This document shows positions 40,484 to 51,052 of a stretch of 64,000 nucleotides of DNA, one piece after another; position 1 is the first letter of the stretch, and each line of letters opens with the position of its first letter. A program made the position numbers and the translations under genes. The stretch covers positions 26,852,012 to 26,916,011 of the forward strand of contig CATQJL010000316.1 in the NCBI GenBank assembly GCA_958299035.1, in the 5' to 3' direction. Source of the DNA: Cylicocyclus nassatus. Taxonomy: Eukaryota; Nematoda; Chromadorea; Rhabditida; Strongylidae. The notes under the pieces are model-generated. The model was not told the DNA's origin and did not search any database. It was given only the letters and a program-made list of their open reading frames with translations.

Positions 40484-41266
40484 CCACCAGACGATCTGGG
40501 GCGGTATGCAACAATCGCCCGTCCGGTTAAGTTACCCGGACAGGTAGTTTCCGCTTCATAGCTCGGTGCTTTGGGAATCGCTTTTCCTTGTTTGTTCATC
40601 TGTTGGAGGCTCTACCCTAATATTGTAGCCCTATGATTGGCAGCACTTTGCTGTATAAGCTAAGATGCGTTATTTGTATGATCCCGAACGGGATCTCCCA
40701 CTGATCACGCTCATTCTCGAAGTTATTTATATCCGCAAAAACTCAATGAAAACGTCACAGAGTTTTGCTGTCCATTTACTACGACAGTGCTACGCATCTT
40801 GTGAAAGAAATGAGTGAAAAATCAAGTTGACAAAATTTTTGCTGAACCTATGCTCGCGAATTGGGCTCTATCGAAAAACTCAAAACTTGCACATTTCATC
40901 TGTGCTACTAAAAACACTGTCGTAATAGATCGACTGCAAAACACTGCCTAATACTGTCGTGATAGATCGACAGCAAAACTCTGTGACGTCTTCATTGAGT
41001 TTTTGCGAATATAAATAACTTTAAAAATGAGCTTGATCAGTGGGAGGTCCCGTTCGAGATAATACAAATAGAATTATCTCAGCTTATACAGCAAAGTGCT
41101 GCTAGTCATTGTGCTACAATATTAGGGTAGTAGAGCCTTCTATAGATGAACAAACAAGGAAAAACACAGATTCCAGAGTACCGAGCTATGAAGCGGAAAC
41201 TACCTGTCCTGGTAACTTACCCGGACGAGCGATTTACATACCGCTCCTGAGATCGTCTGGAGCATA
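40484..41266. repeat. Foldback element with ~320-bp arms
   Basis: The left arm (about 40,484-40,810) and right arm (about 40,955-41,266) are inverted copies with outer ends CCAGACGATCTGG and CCAGACGATCTCAGG. Shared internal blocks include GACAGGTAGTTTCCGCTTC, GCAGCACTTTGCTGTATAAGC and CTCAATGAA-ACGTCACAGAG. The loop is about 145 bp. Target duplication is unclear and no transposase frame is present. Confidence 0.72.
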
Positions 41267-41985
41267 TATTTATGTCACTTCACATAGGTTTCAAATTTTT
41301 CTATCATGGACGGATTCTCCGGTCAAAAATCTATTCCTGAACATGAAGACATTTTCATATCATTACCTTTCCTTTTTTTGCCTGAATTTCTTCGGAAATC
41401 GCTTTGTCAAATATCGCGCTTCAAAGCCAAACTCCTTGTGTAGTATTCAGCTCCAATTTAGATTTTGACTCTTACCTTACGTTTTTTTTTCAGACTAGTA
41501 AATGTTTCTTGTCTGCATCTTTAGATAGGTCAAAGGGGACTTCGTAAAACTTCCGAAAGTTAGGGGAGACTTCGTTTTCAGAAACCCTAGAAACCTATCA
41601 GTGCCGGGCCCTGACTTAATTCTCAAACGCTTAGAAAATTCAAGCAATCAGCAAATCAATGTGCTTGTATGTTTATTGACGCCTGTTTGGGTGTTTCGCG
41701 GTATTGCACTTCTAAATTTTCGTTCTCTTGCGGAGAGATCATCGGTATCGAGTTGCGGTACGTGTGACATATGGCCACATTTTATATTCCTGACATCATC
41801 GCCACATGAAATTTCATGGACTACTATCATTATGGTTGTTCCAGTAGCCGCTGCTGCGCCTGAGTCTATTCTGCAACCCGTATTTATTTGGTCAATTAAC
41901 TTCATAATTATTTGGTCAATTAACTTCAAACTTCGTATTACTTCTAAAGACAAATTCAAAGAACCATGAAATTTAGTATATTGAA
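41267..41985. other. No gene recognised
   Basis: The 119- to 122-codon open frames at 41,109-41,468 and 41,601-41,969 (plus) and 41,648-41,989 (minus) have no motifs. A short tandem repeat of TTATTTGGTCAATTAACTTC occurs twice at about 41,884-41,928. Confidence 0.45.
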
Positions 41986-43715
41986 TCATATATATAAAGC
42001 TGAATGTCTGTTTGTATGTAAGTCTGTACGTATGTTCCGAATAGAAAATTCAATTTTTAAACCGATCCGGACCAAACTTTGCACAATTCGCTTCGGGGCG
42101 GAGCGGGTGTCGTAGGCTACTTTTCGTTATCGATCGATAGCGATTTTATCGATTTTTATCGATTTATTTGCAAAGTTTGAGCTACGAGGCTGGCATCTGG
42201 CACAAGGGGGTAATCGAGCATGCTGATTACGAGTACAATATTAGTTTGGCGCTATTCGGCTATCCGGATCCCAAAATTTTTCTGTCTAGAGCTTGTCAAT
42301 TACATGCTGATTACAGATATCACACTTTCACCGCAGAACGTCTCCCCGTGTGGTCACGATAGGTGTACGGTAGGAAGTCAAAATCATGAATTTGGCGAAG
42401 TTCGGTCCAGAGGGCTTATTCGACATGCTAATTACGAATATCATACTCTCTCTCTGCATTTTGGAACCTTTTCATAGAGTTATGGTGGTTACACGGTATG
42501 GGATAGAAACAATTTTAACTTCGTTTAGGGTGGTCATTTGGCGCGCTGAACTTGAATATCATGGTGATTTCGCAGGATAGCGCCATTTTCTTGGTTACGG
42601 TGGGTGTACAGTAGGTGGGTCAAAACTCCAGCGCAAAGCTCAGTTTGCTAAAAATTTTACCTGGAACTTTGCAAGCTGCCTATGAATATGATGCTTGCTC
42701 GCTGTTATAACGCATTATTGTGAAGTTTCGATGAGTTGCAGTTTTGAGTTTCGATGGTTGAACGGGCATTTTTTCGCTTTCGGGCCAATTTAGATCCCAG
42801 ATATTCACGAAATGGAGAAACGGTCGTTTTGCATGGCGATCTCCAGCGCCATCCTGGTAACCTGTCCCAACGCGTAACGCACGCGGCAAATCCCCTGTTC
42901 TTTGCTTAGGCAAAAGCCGCCGAAGGGTGTATCGCGCGCTGCAGTGGTCCTATAAGGAAAGCATTACGGTCATGGGAAACCTTCTATATCACACGAATTG
43001 CCTTTATCGCGGGGAGTGAGTACGATACTCTTGAAACAGCACTTTAGGTAACCCTCTGAAGGTTTCAGGCATTTTCATGATTTTTACCCGCTGCCATGTA
43101 CGTACCGTAACTCTGCGAAAAGGTCTTAAAACGCAGAGAGAGTGTTTTAATCATGGTCGGAAGGTCGAATCTCTCTAGACCAAATTTCAGCCAAAACTGA
43201 GATTTTGCCCCTCTGCAGTATATACATTTACCTACCATAACTCAGTGAAAATGCCCTAAAATGCCGAAGGAGTGTGATATTCGTAATCAGCAGGTCAAAG
43301 CCCCCTAAGCAAAATTTCAGCGAAAACCTTGATTTTAGCTTCTTACGTGTCCACACCGTAAACCCAGAAAATGGCGCTATCGCGCTAAATGACTACGATA
43401 TCGTCATCGGAGGCTCGAATAATCGCCATATACCGAGTTTGAGTAAGATCTATCAAAAAAACATTTTGGGGCCCGGATAGCCGAATAACGCCATCAGTTC
43501 TTAGAATTATCCTTACTTTTATTGATTTTTGATTTTTTTTGCAAAATTTGAGCTGCGGGGCTGGGGATCGGCGAGAAAGGTAGGTGAGCATACTGATTAC
43601 TAACGCAGCGGGAATAGGGAATTGCATGTAGAAGACACAGGGAAAGGTTGTACAGGGATATGAATGACCTTCACCGTTTTTGACAAAGCCGGACGGAGCC
43701 GGGTAAGCCAGCTAG
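41986..43715 (+). mobile_element. Non-autonomous Helitron
   Basis: The 5' end reads TCATATATATAAAGCTGAAT and follows an A; the 3' end reads GGGTAAGCCAGCTAG and is followed by T. A TC start, a CTAG end, insertion between A and T and no target duplication are the Helitron signature, and a TATATATAAA-plus-GAATGTCTGT 5' end is common in animal Helitrons. A GC-rich potential hairpin (CCGGACGGAGCCGG) lies just before the 3' end. The 1.7-kb interior has no Rep/helicase frame but holds several degenerate copies of an ATGCTGATTACGA-like module (about 42,220, 42,304, 42,425; inverted near 43,275). Confidence 0.75.
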
Positions 43716-43717
43716 TG

Positions 43718-43720
43718 AAT

Positions 43721-43748
<28 letters not shown>
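43718..43748. repeat. (AATA)n microsatellite
   Basis: About eight perfect AATA units directly follow the Helitron 3' end. Microsatellites at Helitron 3' ends are frequently observed. Confidence 0.9.
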
Positions 43749-43752
<4 letters not shown>

Positions 43753-44454
43753 ACCGTAGTGCCCGGATCTCATACTAGGACACTGCATTACCTCAAGGGT
43801 CCGATCTGACAAGTTTGGGCATGTCGGGCACGGAAGGCTCGATCTCGATAGATGGGCTCTGCTGCTCGTTTGGGCCGTGCTAACCACCTTCTGTAAATGA
43901 CAGGTTGAACGCCCTTGCCTGTCCGGGCCGTGATAACGGCGCAACGCGCAGAGCAACGAGCAGGGATTGTCAATTCCACCCCTCGGCTCCGACTGCCACA
44001 TGTCTCAGTCGCATGAGTAGTTTTATTAGAGTCTGCAAGCCCCAAGTCTCGTATTTTTCTTGGAAACATAAATTATAAGGAATCTCGGGATGCAGCTAAT
44101 CCTCAAAGGCACCCAAATTCTCCACTTTCATGTTTTTGTCGCTTCCAGGCCTTCTGAAGGTCCTGATTCCGAATATGTAGTCGAGAATCCGCGATATCCT
44201 AGAAAACCACGTTTTCGAGGTGCCGCGGCGCTGATATTTGCCGGGCGCGCCATATGCAAACCTGCAAAGTGGGCGGGGTGACCAGTTGGGCGGAATAACC
44301 AGCACCGGATTCCCTTCCGGAGAGGATTTCTCGCTCCGGAAGCAATCTTTTGCAGCGCAACTTGGGGGTTTGAATAGCTTGGGACCCACGCTAGTATGCC
44401 ATCATAATCTTGTCAACCCCCGTTCTGGGTGGACGGTGCCAAAAGTAGTGTCCG

Positions 44455-44865
44455 CGCAAAATCGATTTTGAGATTTTGTTACCTGCCCTGTTCACTATGC
44501 TTTCCGGAAATCTCATTGGAGAGCGCGAAAACGGCGAAAAGGCCTTTAACGCAGGACAGAAATTAGCAGGTGGGCGGGTCCCTCCCCTCTGTGAGGTCAC
44601 TTTCCCAACTTCAGGAGCGATCTTCTCGAACCCGATTCAAAGTCATAGTTTCGCACTTGGCCAGTGGCGATGTAGGGCGGCTAGCGGAATCTAGAAGATT
44701 GTTTCGGAAGCTAGGGGGTGACTTAGCAGTGGGATGAACAGTGCCCTTTCTGATCTGCCTCCTGCGTAGAGCCGTTTTTCGCCGTTTTCGGGCTCTCCAG
44801 TGTGAATTTTCGGACTCAGCATAGCGATTAGGCCGGGGTTGCAAAAAATCTCAAAATCGGCTTTT
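44455..44865. repeat. Inverted-repeat element
   Basis: About 44,458-44,640 and 44,690-44,860 are inverted copies. The left has CGAAAACGGCGAAAAGGC and the right GCCGTTTTTCGCCGTTTTCG, with matching AAATCGATTTTGAGATTTT / AAAATCTCAAAATCGGC outer blocks. Multiple overlapping open frames here are by-products. The upstream stretch 43,750-44,450 holds no recognised gene; 44,290-44,370 matches part of 8,125-8,260. Confidence 0.65.
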
Positions 44866-45146
44866 TGCCCGGACTTTGCCTTTAGAGACACCGTCCAGGC
44901 AAATCTGGACATATGGGGATCTCACGTGGAAAGTAATTTTGGGGCCCTAATTAAGGGACTGCCCAACCGGCAGCTCAGGTAATGCTCTAACGACTGGGAT
45001 ATTCCCTTCGAAACCGGACCCCGGATTGCATTTCGCATGGATTCATGGCGCAACCCATCAGTTTCGCGCGAGGACCACGCGAAACTGATGGGTTGCACCA
45101 TAAATCATGCGAAATACGATCCTGGGGTCCAGTTTGAAGGTGTCGT

Positions 45147-45545
45147 AGATTATCCAAATAATCTACAACCTTCAACAATGTAGATCTATCTGTATGCTAT
45201 ATTATTCAATAGCTTGTCGTTGACAAACGCTACTGTTCACTGACCACTTAAGCCGCCAGGTCACCCCTCCACTGTGCTTGACAGTCTACTTGGCGGCGCC
45301 TACTTTCATGTAGGCAATCCTTGATTCTGTGTGATACTACTGTTTACCAGAAGTGAGCATTCAGGTTATCCACGCCCAAAATAGTGGTATAAAGGGCCTG
45401 AATACTCAGTTCTGGTGTTGCTTCGATTATTACCACTATCGTCAGCGGCTGTTCCGCATATTCACTGTTGATGGTCAGCGGCTGCTCCGCTGCTATCGAA
45501 TAAACAGTTATACAGCGTAGTGGTACCAGCTTGGTGTATACCAAA
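45147..45545 (+). repeat. BEL/Pao 5' LTR
   Basis: The match with 49,920-50,319 runs over about 400 bp, including CACTGACCACTTAAGCCGC and a duplicated GTCAGCGGCTG-TCCGC motif. Identity ends abruptly at CCAAA on the right (next bases TTGG here, GCAGG in the 3' copy). Confidence 0.88.
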
Positions 45546-45623
45546 TTGGTGCATTCGGCCTACGGTTCACTTTCTGGCGTTTGCTACCCAGAAAGCTGAT
45601 AAAGTCCCGCGTGGTAGGCACTT

Positions 45624-46350
45624 CACTAATTAATTGAACCCTTCTGAGCTCTCTCTTCGTGAGACGACCAGAAGGTAGTAAAAGCGAGTTGGCAGGCTTC
45701 TTCACTGTTGATTGAACCCTTCTCTCTCTCTCTTCGTGAGACGACCAGAAGGTAGTAAAAGCGTCAACCGAAGAAATTTCACTGCTCAATTGAACCCTTC
45801 TGAGGCCCCGGACAGACTTCACGCGATTTGATCATCGCGATTCAGTCGCCGAGATTTCCATTCATTTTCACTTCACATTCAAAAATTTCGGGCTGGAAAA
45901 GTATTACAACCGAAATGCAAGTTGATCGGCATGGAATGATGTTGTAACAGTTGTCTCGTCGCGATTTAGTCGCGAAGATCAAATCGCGTGAAGTCTGTCC
46001 GGGGCCTAAGACGACTAGAAGGTAGTAAACCCAGCTGAATACTTCTCCACTAATTAATTGAACCCTTCTGAGCTCTCTTCTTGAGACGACCAGAAGGTAG
46101 TAAAAGCGTTAGTTGGCAGAAAATCACTGATTAATTGAACCCTTCTGTGCTCTCTTTACGTAAGACGACCAGAAGGTAGTAAAGCGTCGGCTGAGGAAAC
46201 CACTGGTTAATTGAACCTTTCTCAGCTCTCTTTTCGTAAGACGACCAGAAAGTAGTAAAAGCTCCAGCTGAAGACCTTACCACTGAAATTGAACTCTTCT
46301 GTAATCTCTTCTAGTAAGACGACCAGGGGTTAGTAAAAAAAACAGTTGGT
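45624..46350 (+). repeat. ~77-bp tandem repeat array in the BEL leader
   Basis: Seven units of about 75-80 bp share TTGAACCCTTCTG, a CTCTCTTCGTGAGACGACC block and AGAAGGTAGTAAAAGCG. The third unit is broken by a 203-bp MITE. The array lies between the 5' LTR and gag, where packaging or leader sequences normally sit. Confidence 0.88.
45804..46006. mobile_element. PIF/Harbinger-like MITE inside the tandem array
   Basis: Thirty-base perfect inverted repeats start GGCCCCGGACAGACTTCACG and continue through CGATTTGATC. The flanks are TGA (45,801-45,803) and TAA (46,007-46,009), an imperfect 3-bp duplication. Neighbouring repeat units show the empty site TTCTGAGCTCTC. The 203-bp element has no coding capacity. 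The GGCC ends and 3-bp flank resemble the element at 62,433-62,671. Confidence 0.82.
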
Positions 46351-46712
46351 ACCTTTAATAGTTCACTTAAAAACTATTAAACTACAAGGTCTCCTCAAGC
46401 TCGCACTGGGCAGGATCCAAACCTAACCAGTCAGCACAGCGTTCAAGCCAACGGCACGCTTGCTAAGTAACTAGAAGAAGCTACGCACTCCACTGCTAAG
46501 CTCACTAGTGACTAGTTTTCTTGCACCCAGCAAGGAAAAATCCCACAGAGGTTCAGGCCCAGCCAACCTCCACAGTTCTCGACAGCTGCGAGTACTAAGC
46601 ACCCAGCCAGAACTCTACTACAAACAAACACCTGCAGTGCCAAAGCACGCAGACGAGAGCGCAAACGATATAAGTCCATGCGCACAAGGCAGACGATGGC
46701 TGAGCAACTCTA

Positions 46713-47397
46713 TACAGAGTGTCCCAAAAAGATGTGCACAATGTTTGATCGTTAATAACTCTCTTGCTTTCATGTCTTTTGCCAAGCTTAACGTACTATT
46801 CTGTAGAGCGAGCTTCAACTTAGATTTACAGTATGGAGCGAGTCACCAATCACTCTTCATTACTGTAGGATTACGGTATGAATTCTCAGCTTACAGCGTC
46901 ATTGTCGAATAGGCCTTTTGATGAAATATTTTCAAAAAAATCTGAAAATTTGTGTGGCAAGGTTTTTAGGCACGCTGATTTCACTGCATAACTTTTTATT
47001 AAATTTCCAAGCTTTCTTGACGGCGTATTCACATTTCTGGCGAACATTGAAAGAACAGTTGCTACCCTAAATCTGAAATAAGTTATGAAAAAAGCACTTT
47101 ACTGAGGCGCAAATTTCATATTCACAATCAAAGCCTTCGATTAGCCCAGTTCAAAAGTTTCTGGCTTGCTGTTTGCCTTGCTTCTGAGGCAAAATACCGG
47201 TTTCAATGACTTAAAATCGTCCTCGAAGTTCCCACCGTAATCCTACAGTAATGATGGGCGATTGGTGATTTGCTCCTACCGTAAATCTAAGTTGAACCTT
47301 GCTCTACAGAATGGTAACTCAAGCTCGGCAAAAGACATGCAAACAAAAGAGTTATTAATAATCAAACAGTGTGCACATCTTTTTGGGACACCCTGTA
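46713..47397. mobile_element. Mariner-type MITE with ~180-bp inverted repeats, copy 2
   Basis: The ends are TACAGAGTGTCCCAAAAAGA (left) and TACAGGGTGTCCCAAAAAGA (inward from the right). TA lies on both sides (46,711-46,712 and 47,398-47,399). The arms share AACTCTCTTGCTTT-TGTCTTTTGCC and CTACAGAA-GGTAA/GTACTATTCTGTAG blocks for about 180 bp. It is related to copy 1 at 30,301-31,009. It interrupts the BEL/Pao element upstream of gag, so it arrived later. Confidence 0.85.
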
Positions 47398-47530
47398 TAA
47401 AGCTCGCATTTCTATGGCTTGCTCATCAATCAGCGGTCTTGAGGACAAGATCCGCAATATGATAAAGCTTTTGAGTTTCCCAACACCGCAACCGAATGCA
47501 ACGCCTTTATAGCGGACAAAATAGCAGAGA

Positions 47531-49480
47531 TTGATGAACTGCAAATTAACAGGTTTACTGGAAAACCTGGAGGCGCAAGTGCAAACTGCCATGAATTTTC
47601 TTGGCGCAAAAAAGGACCAGTCAGACAAGGACAGATTGATGAACGGTTTGGCTACATTCTTGAGCACAGAAGCAAACGGTCTACAGCTTGAAGGTGTTCA
47701 CTGGACAAACAGGCTGAAATACCGAATAAGGGAACTGGAGAAGCAATCGAATCTGATTCAAGCCCACACCCTAGCGACGTCATCACGTTCTAGTTCAGTG
47801 AGAGACCCAGACACTGAGAGTTACGCATCGACAAGGCAGTCTTCTGAGAACAAAGTACGACTACCGCAGCCCGAAGTTCCCGCGTTTGATGGCAGCTGTA
47901 AGGAGTATCCAACTTTTTGGACAATATTCAACTCGCTGATCCATAGCAACCCGCAGCTCAGCAAGTGAACTAGTTCCTTTCTTGAGGCAGGCATTAAAAG
48001 GAACAGCAGCTTCACTTCTCGGCTATATGCCAGTCATCGGAGAGAACTACGACAAAGCTATATTACTTCTCGATAAGCGCTTTAACTAGTCTGGATGCAT
48101 AGCAGATCTGCTTATCACAGAGCTCGAAAGGCTTCCACGAGCAGAAGAAGACGCCCGAAGTTGCAGACAAACACTTATTAGTGTGACCGAAAAGCTCACT
48201 CACATCGAATGTGCAGGAGTTTTTGGACAATAACCGAATGTGGAGGCGACTAATTTTCAAAGTTTCCAAACTCGCTGAACGAGAAAGTACTTTGCAAAGA
48301 GCAGAATGATGAAAGATCATTTACAACAGAGGACACCTTAGACATTCTGGAAAATGCTGTCGCTTTGAAGGAAACCCTCACGCTTACTACTGCATTCGAG
48401 GAGTGCAATATCACGGCACGCTCTGGTTCCGATCAAGAAGTTGATGAGAGGCTGAACTACGAAGAAGACTCAATCGCATACGATTTGAAACATGGCCAAG
48501 GAAGTACATCTTCGAGAGATTCGAGCGCTTAATGCATCTGCGGAACAACATGATGCGACGAGATGCACAACATTCCAAACAGCAGCAGAGCGACGTGACG
48601 AAGCCAGGAAACAAAGGCTGTGCTTCAGATGTCTTCAAACCGATCACAGGATTAGTGTTTACACAAGCTCACAGTCATGCTACAAGTGTCACGGAAACCA
48701 TCACACTGCCGTATGCATGGGTACCTGTTTAGCATCTAAAGGCACCCCAACCAGGCGATCACAGCAACGATCTGCTCGCGATCAACATCTCCCGAGAGAC
48801 CCTGAATTTGCGCAAAATTCTGAAATTCTCCACAACAAGAGCACGAAGCGAGAACGAGGAATGCAGCACGCACTGATGACGGCGACTGCATTCGCATACG
48901 ACACATATCGACCAGCTATAAGCCCGTGACTGTCTTCTTTGATGGAGGTGCACAAAAAAGCTTCGTCAATACAAGAAAAACTCAAGCTCTTGGCTTACCA
49001 GTGCTGCAAAACACCACTTTCAAGATTGGCGGCTTCGGAGGATCTACCGCAAATTTCACATCCAGTGAAGTCCCGCTTACTCTGAGAACAACGTCTGCTG
49101 GAGTCGCTGTCAAAGCTGTGAAGATACATACAAAGTCAACACTCACTTCCGCGATGAGCACAGCTTGGCTAAGCGCAGAGGATAGAAGGCTGATTCGAAA
49201 AAGAAAGATTCGAGTAGCACAACCGGATCTGAAGACGCGACAGATCACACCGGACATTCTCATTGGGCAAGACCTAATTGATCAATTCATCTTGAGGGAT
49301 CGAACTGTACAATTCTTCTGGGCTTATTCTCACCCCTACTGTTTTCGGCCATGCAATCTCCGGGAGCAGTCGGATGTACGGAGTCAAAAGGGAGGAGTAT
49401 TTGCAGAACACTGCAACCACCATCTTCTCCTACAATCATCTAGTGAGCGATGGAAACTCAGCAAAGCAGAAACCAGCTAA
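47531..49480 (+). pseudogene. BEL/Pao gag-protease remnant
   Basis: The first open segment (47,531-47,968) ends with P-FDGS-KEYPTFWTIFNSLIH, the hallmark of BEL/Pao gag (DUF1759), and continues after a frameshift at about 47,970 with LRQALKGTAASLLG and ENYDKAI-LLDKRF, then a stop at 48,087. 48,492-48,929 carries KQRLCFRCL--DH and SCYKCHGNHHTAVC, the Cys/His knuckles; the first lacks its last Cys. 48,926-49,480 encodes a DUF1758-like protease with FFDGGAQKSFV, where the usual DSG/DTG triad reads DGG, and later ILIGQDLI. Frameshifts and stops make it non-functional. A further 144-codon frame (49,374-49,808) is unassigned. Confidence 0.82.
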
Positions 49481-49919
49481 AAACGTCGAACAAACTAGGC
49501 GCGCAACTTCCAAACGCCGCGTAAAGAAGCTCGATTGTTTGATGCCAACAAAGACGCTCGCACAACCTATACAGTTACCAATGGAAAGCAGAAGCGGTCA
49601 ACGTAACAGTGCTTTTGATGGACTGCAGCTCAGTCGCAGACGTCGGAAGTCAAGGACACATGGACAACCTCTGAAGAAGATTACTGATGCTCAGCTGGAA
49701 TGTTTCGCTTCAGCGTCGCGCCTGGCCGCGACGGCCGACTATGGCACGATGGTCGACCACCATACAATTCTCAGACGAGGAACCAAGCCTGTTGTAGAAA
49801 CCATGTGATATACGTAACTTAGTTAATATTGTGATAAGATTCTGAATTTGTGTAACGCTTCATTCCACTAATTTGTATTCTCTTGCTTTCGCGCCTTCCG
49901 TCGCACGCCCCACTGAAGC

Positions 49920-50319
49920 AGATTATTCAAATAATCTACTACCTTCAACAATGTAGATCTATCTGTATGCTATATTATTCGATAGCTTGTCGTTGACAAA
50001 CGCTACTGTTCACTGACCACTTAAGCCGCTAGGTCACCCCTCCACTGTGCTTGATAGTCTACTTGGCGGCGCCTACTTTCATGTGGGCAATCTTTGATTC
50101 TGTATGATACTACTGTTTACCAGAAGTGAGCATTCAGGTTATCCACGCCCAAAATACTGGCATTAAAGGGCCTGAATACTCAGTTCTGGTGTTGCTTCGA
50201 TTATTACCACTATCGTCAGCGGCTGTTCCGCATATTCACTGTTGATAGTCAGCGGCTGCTCCGCTACTATCGAATAAACAGTTATACAGCGTAGTGGTAC
50301 CAGCTTGGTGTATACCAAA
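49920..50319 (+). repeat. BEL/Pao 3' LTR
   Basis: This is the direct copy of 45,147-45,545, with the same palindromic start and TATACCAAA end. It is followed immediately by the right half of the interrupted MITE. Confidence 0.88.
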
Positions 50320-50430
50320 GCAGGCGTATATCTCAGCCGTTAGTGAGTCATCTGGCTTAGTTAGGGCCCCAAAATTACTTTCCACGTAAAATCCCATAGA
50401 TTCAGATTTGCCTGGACGCTGCCTGTAGCA

Positions 50431-51052
50431 TCTGCTCAGGATGAAGATTGAGCAAGGATAGCTGACCCCTGACAGCGACTCCCGTCCACCGGCATAAGTC
50501 GACTCCCACTTCTTTTTGTGTACTTTGGTGATTATTATGGTGTGTGATTTAGAAACTTCTTTACATATTAGGTAAGGCAGACAGGTTCATGACTCTTGTG
50601 CTCTTGTGTGCCTACTCACATTCGTTTGTGCGCATTTCACTATTGAAATTAGCTTTTATAAGCACACAGTCGCTATATGCAATCTATCAGTTTAAAACAG
50701 TTATTATGAGTCATTTAGTGGAAAATTCCTTGCTGAGTGGTACATACAAGTCATCATCAGTGCTGGAGGATTTGTAAAACAAGGTAAAAGGCTATAGTAT
50801 GTACAATCGTCTCCCAAAAACATCTCATCATAAAGGTGCAAACGTAATGAAGTGAAAGACATGCAAGTAAAACAACGTCACTCAAGTAGAAAACGAGGCA
50901 GAAGAGATGTGGATAGTTGAGATTTCGCAGATATTGCCGTCATAAAAGGGCAGAATTATGCAAGAATTGGAAGATGGAAATCAACCTGATGAGCAAAGTA
51001 CAGGGCATGACGGATATAACTAGAAGATCTGATATGGATTCAAACTCGTACT
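50431..51052. other. Spacer downstream of the USP22-type gene
   Basis: No gene is recognised. The right part presumably contains the 3' UTR of the minus-strand deubiquitinase that ends at 51,053. The plus frame 50,589-50,777 has no domain content. Confidence 0.45.

Larger units (their letters stand above)
45147..50319 (+). mobile_element. BEL/Pao LTR retrotransposon, internally deleted
   Basis: Direct LTRs of about 400 bp lie at 45,147-45,545 and 49,920-50,319, differing at a modest number of sites. They begin with a palindromic AGATTAT-CAAATAATCT and end TGGTGTATACCA. Between them are a tandem-repeat leader, a degenerate gag (DUF1759-like), a Cys/His region and a DUF1758-type aspartic protease remnant. 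Reverse transcriptase, RNase H and integrase are absent: only about 440 bp separate the end of the protease frame from the 3' LTR. The element is therefore a non-autonomous deletion derivative. Target-site duplication could not be resolved. Confidence 0.85.
44886..50430. mobile_element. Palindromic MITE split by a BEL/Pao insertion
   Basis: The left half (about 44,886-45,146) and right half (about 50,320-50,430) are the two ends of the element that is intact at 62,328-62,914. Both carry CCAGGCAAATCTGG, ACGTGGAAAGTA, GGGGCCCTAA-TAAG and, inside, GATATTCCC--CGAAAC. The right half reads CTTAGTTAGGGCCCCAAAAT then CAGATTTGCCTGGACGCTGCC. The BEL/Pao element sits between them, interrupting the palindromic centre. 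The order of events is therefore: MITE first, LTR element second. Confidence 0.8.

Noticed and set aside
41601..41989. Overlapping 113- and 122-codon frames on opposite strands
   Set aside because: Neither has a motif, both cross a short tandem repeat, and they mirror each other.
45624..46350. CRISPR-like array
   Set aside because: The units are contiguous diverged tandem repeats inside a retrotransposon in a eukaryotic genome; there are no unique spacers or Cas genes.
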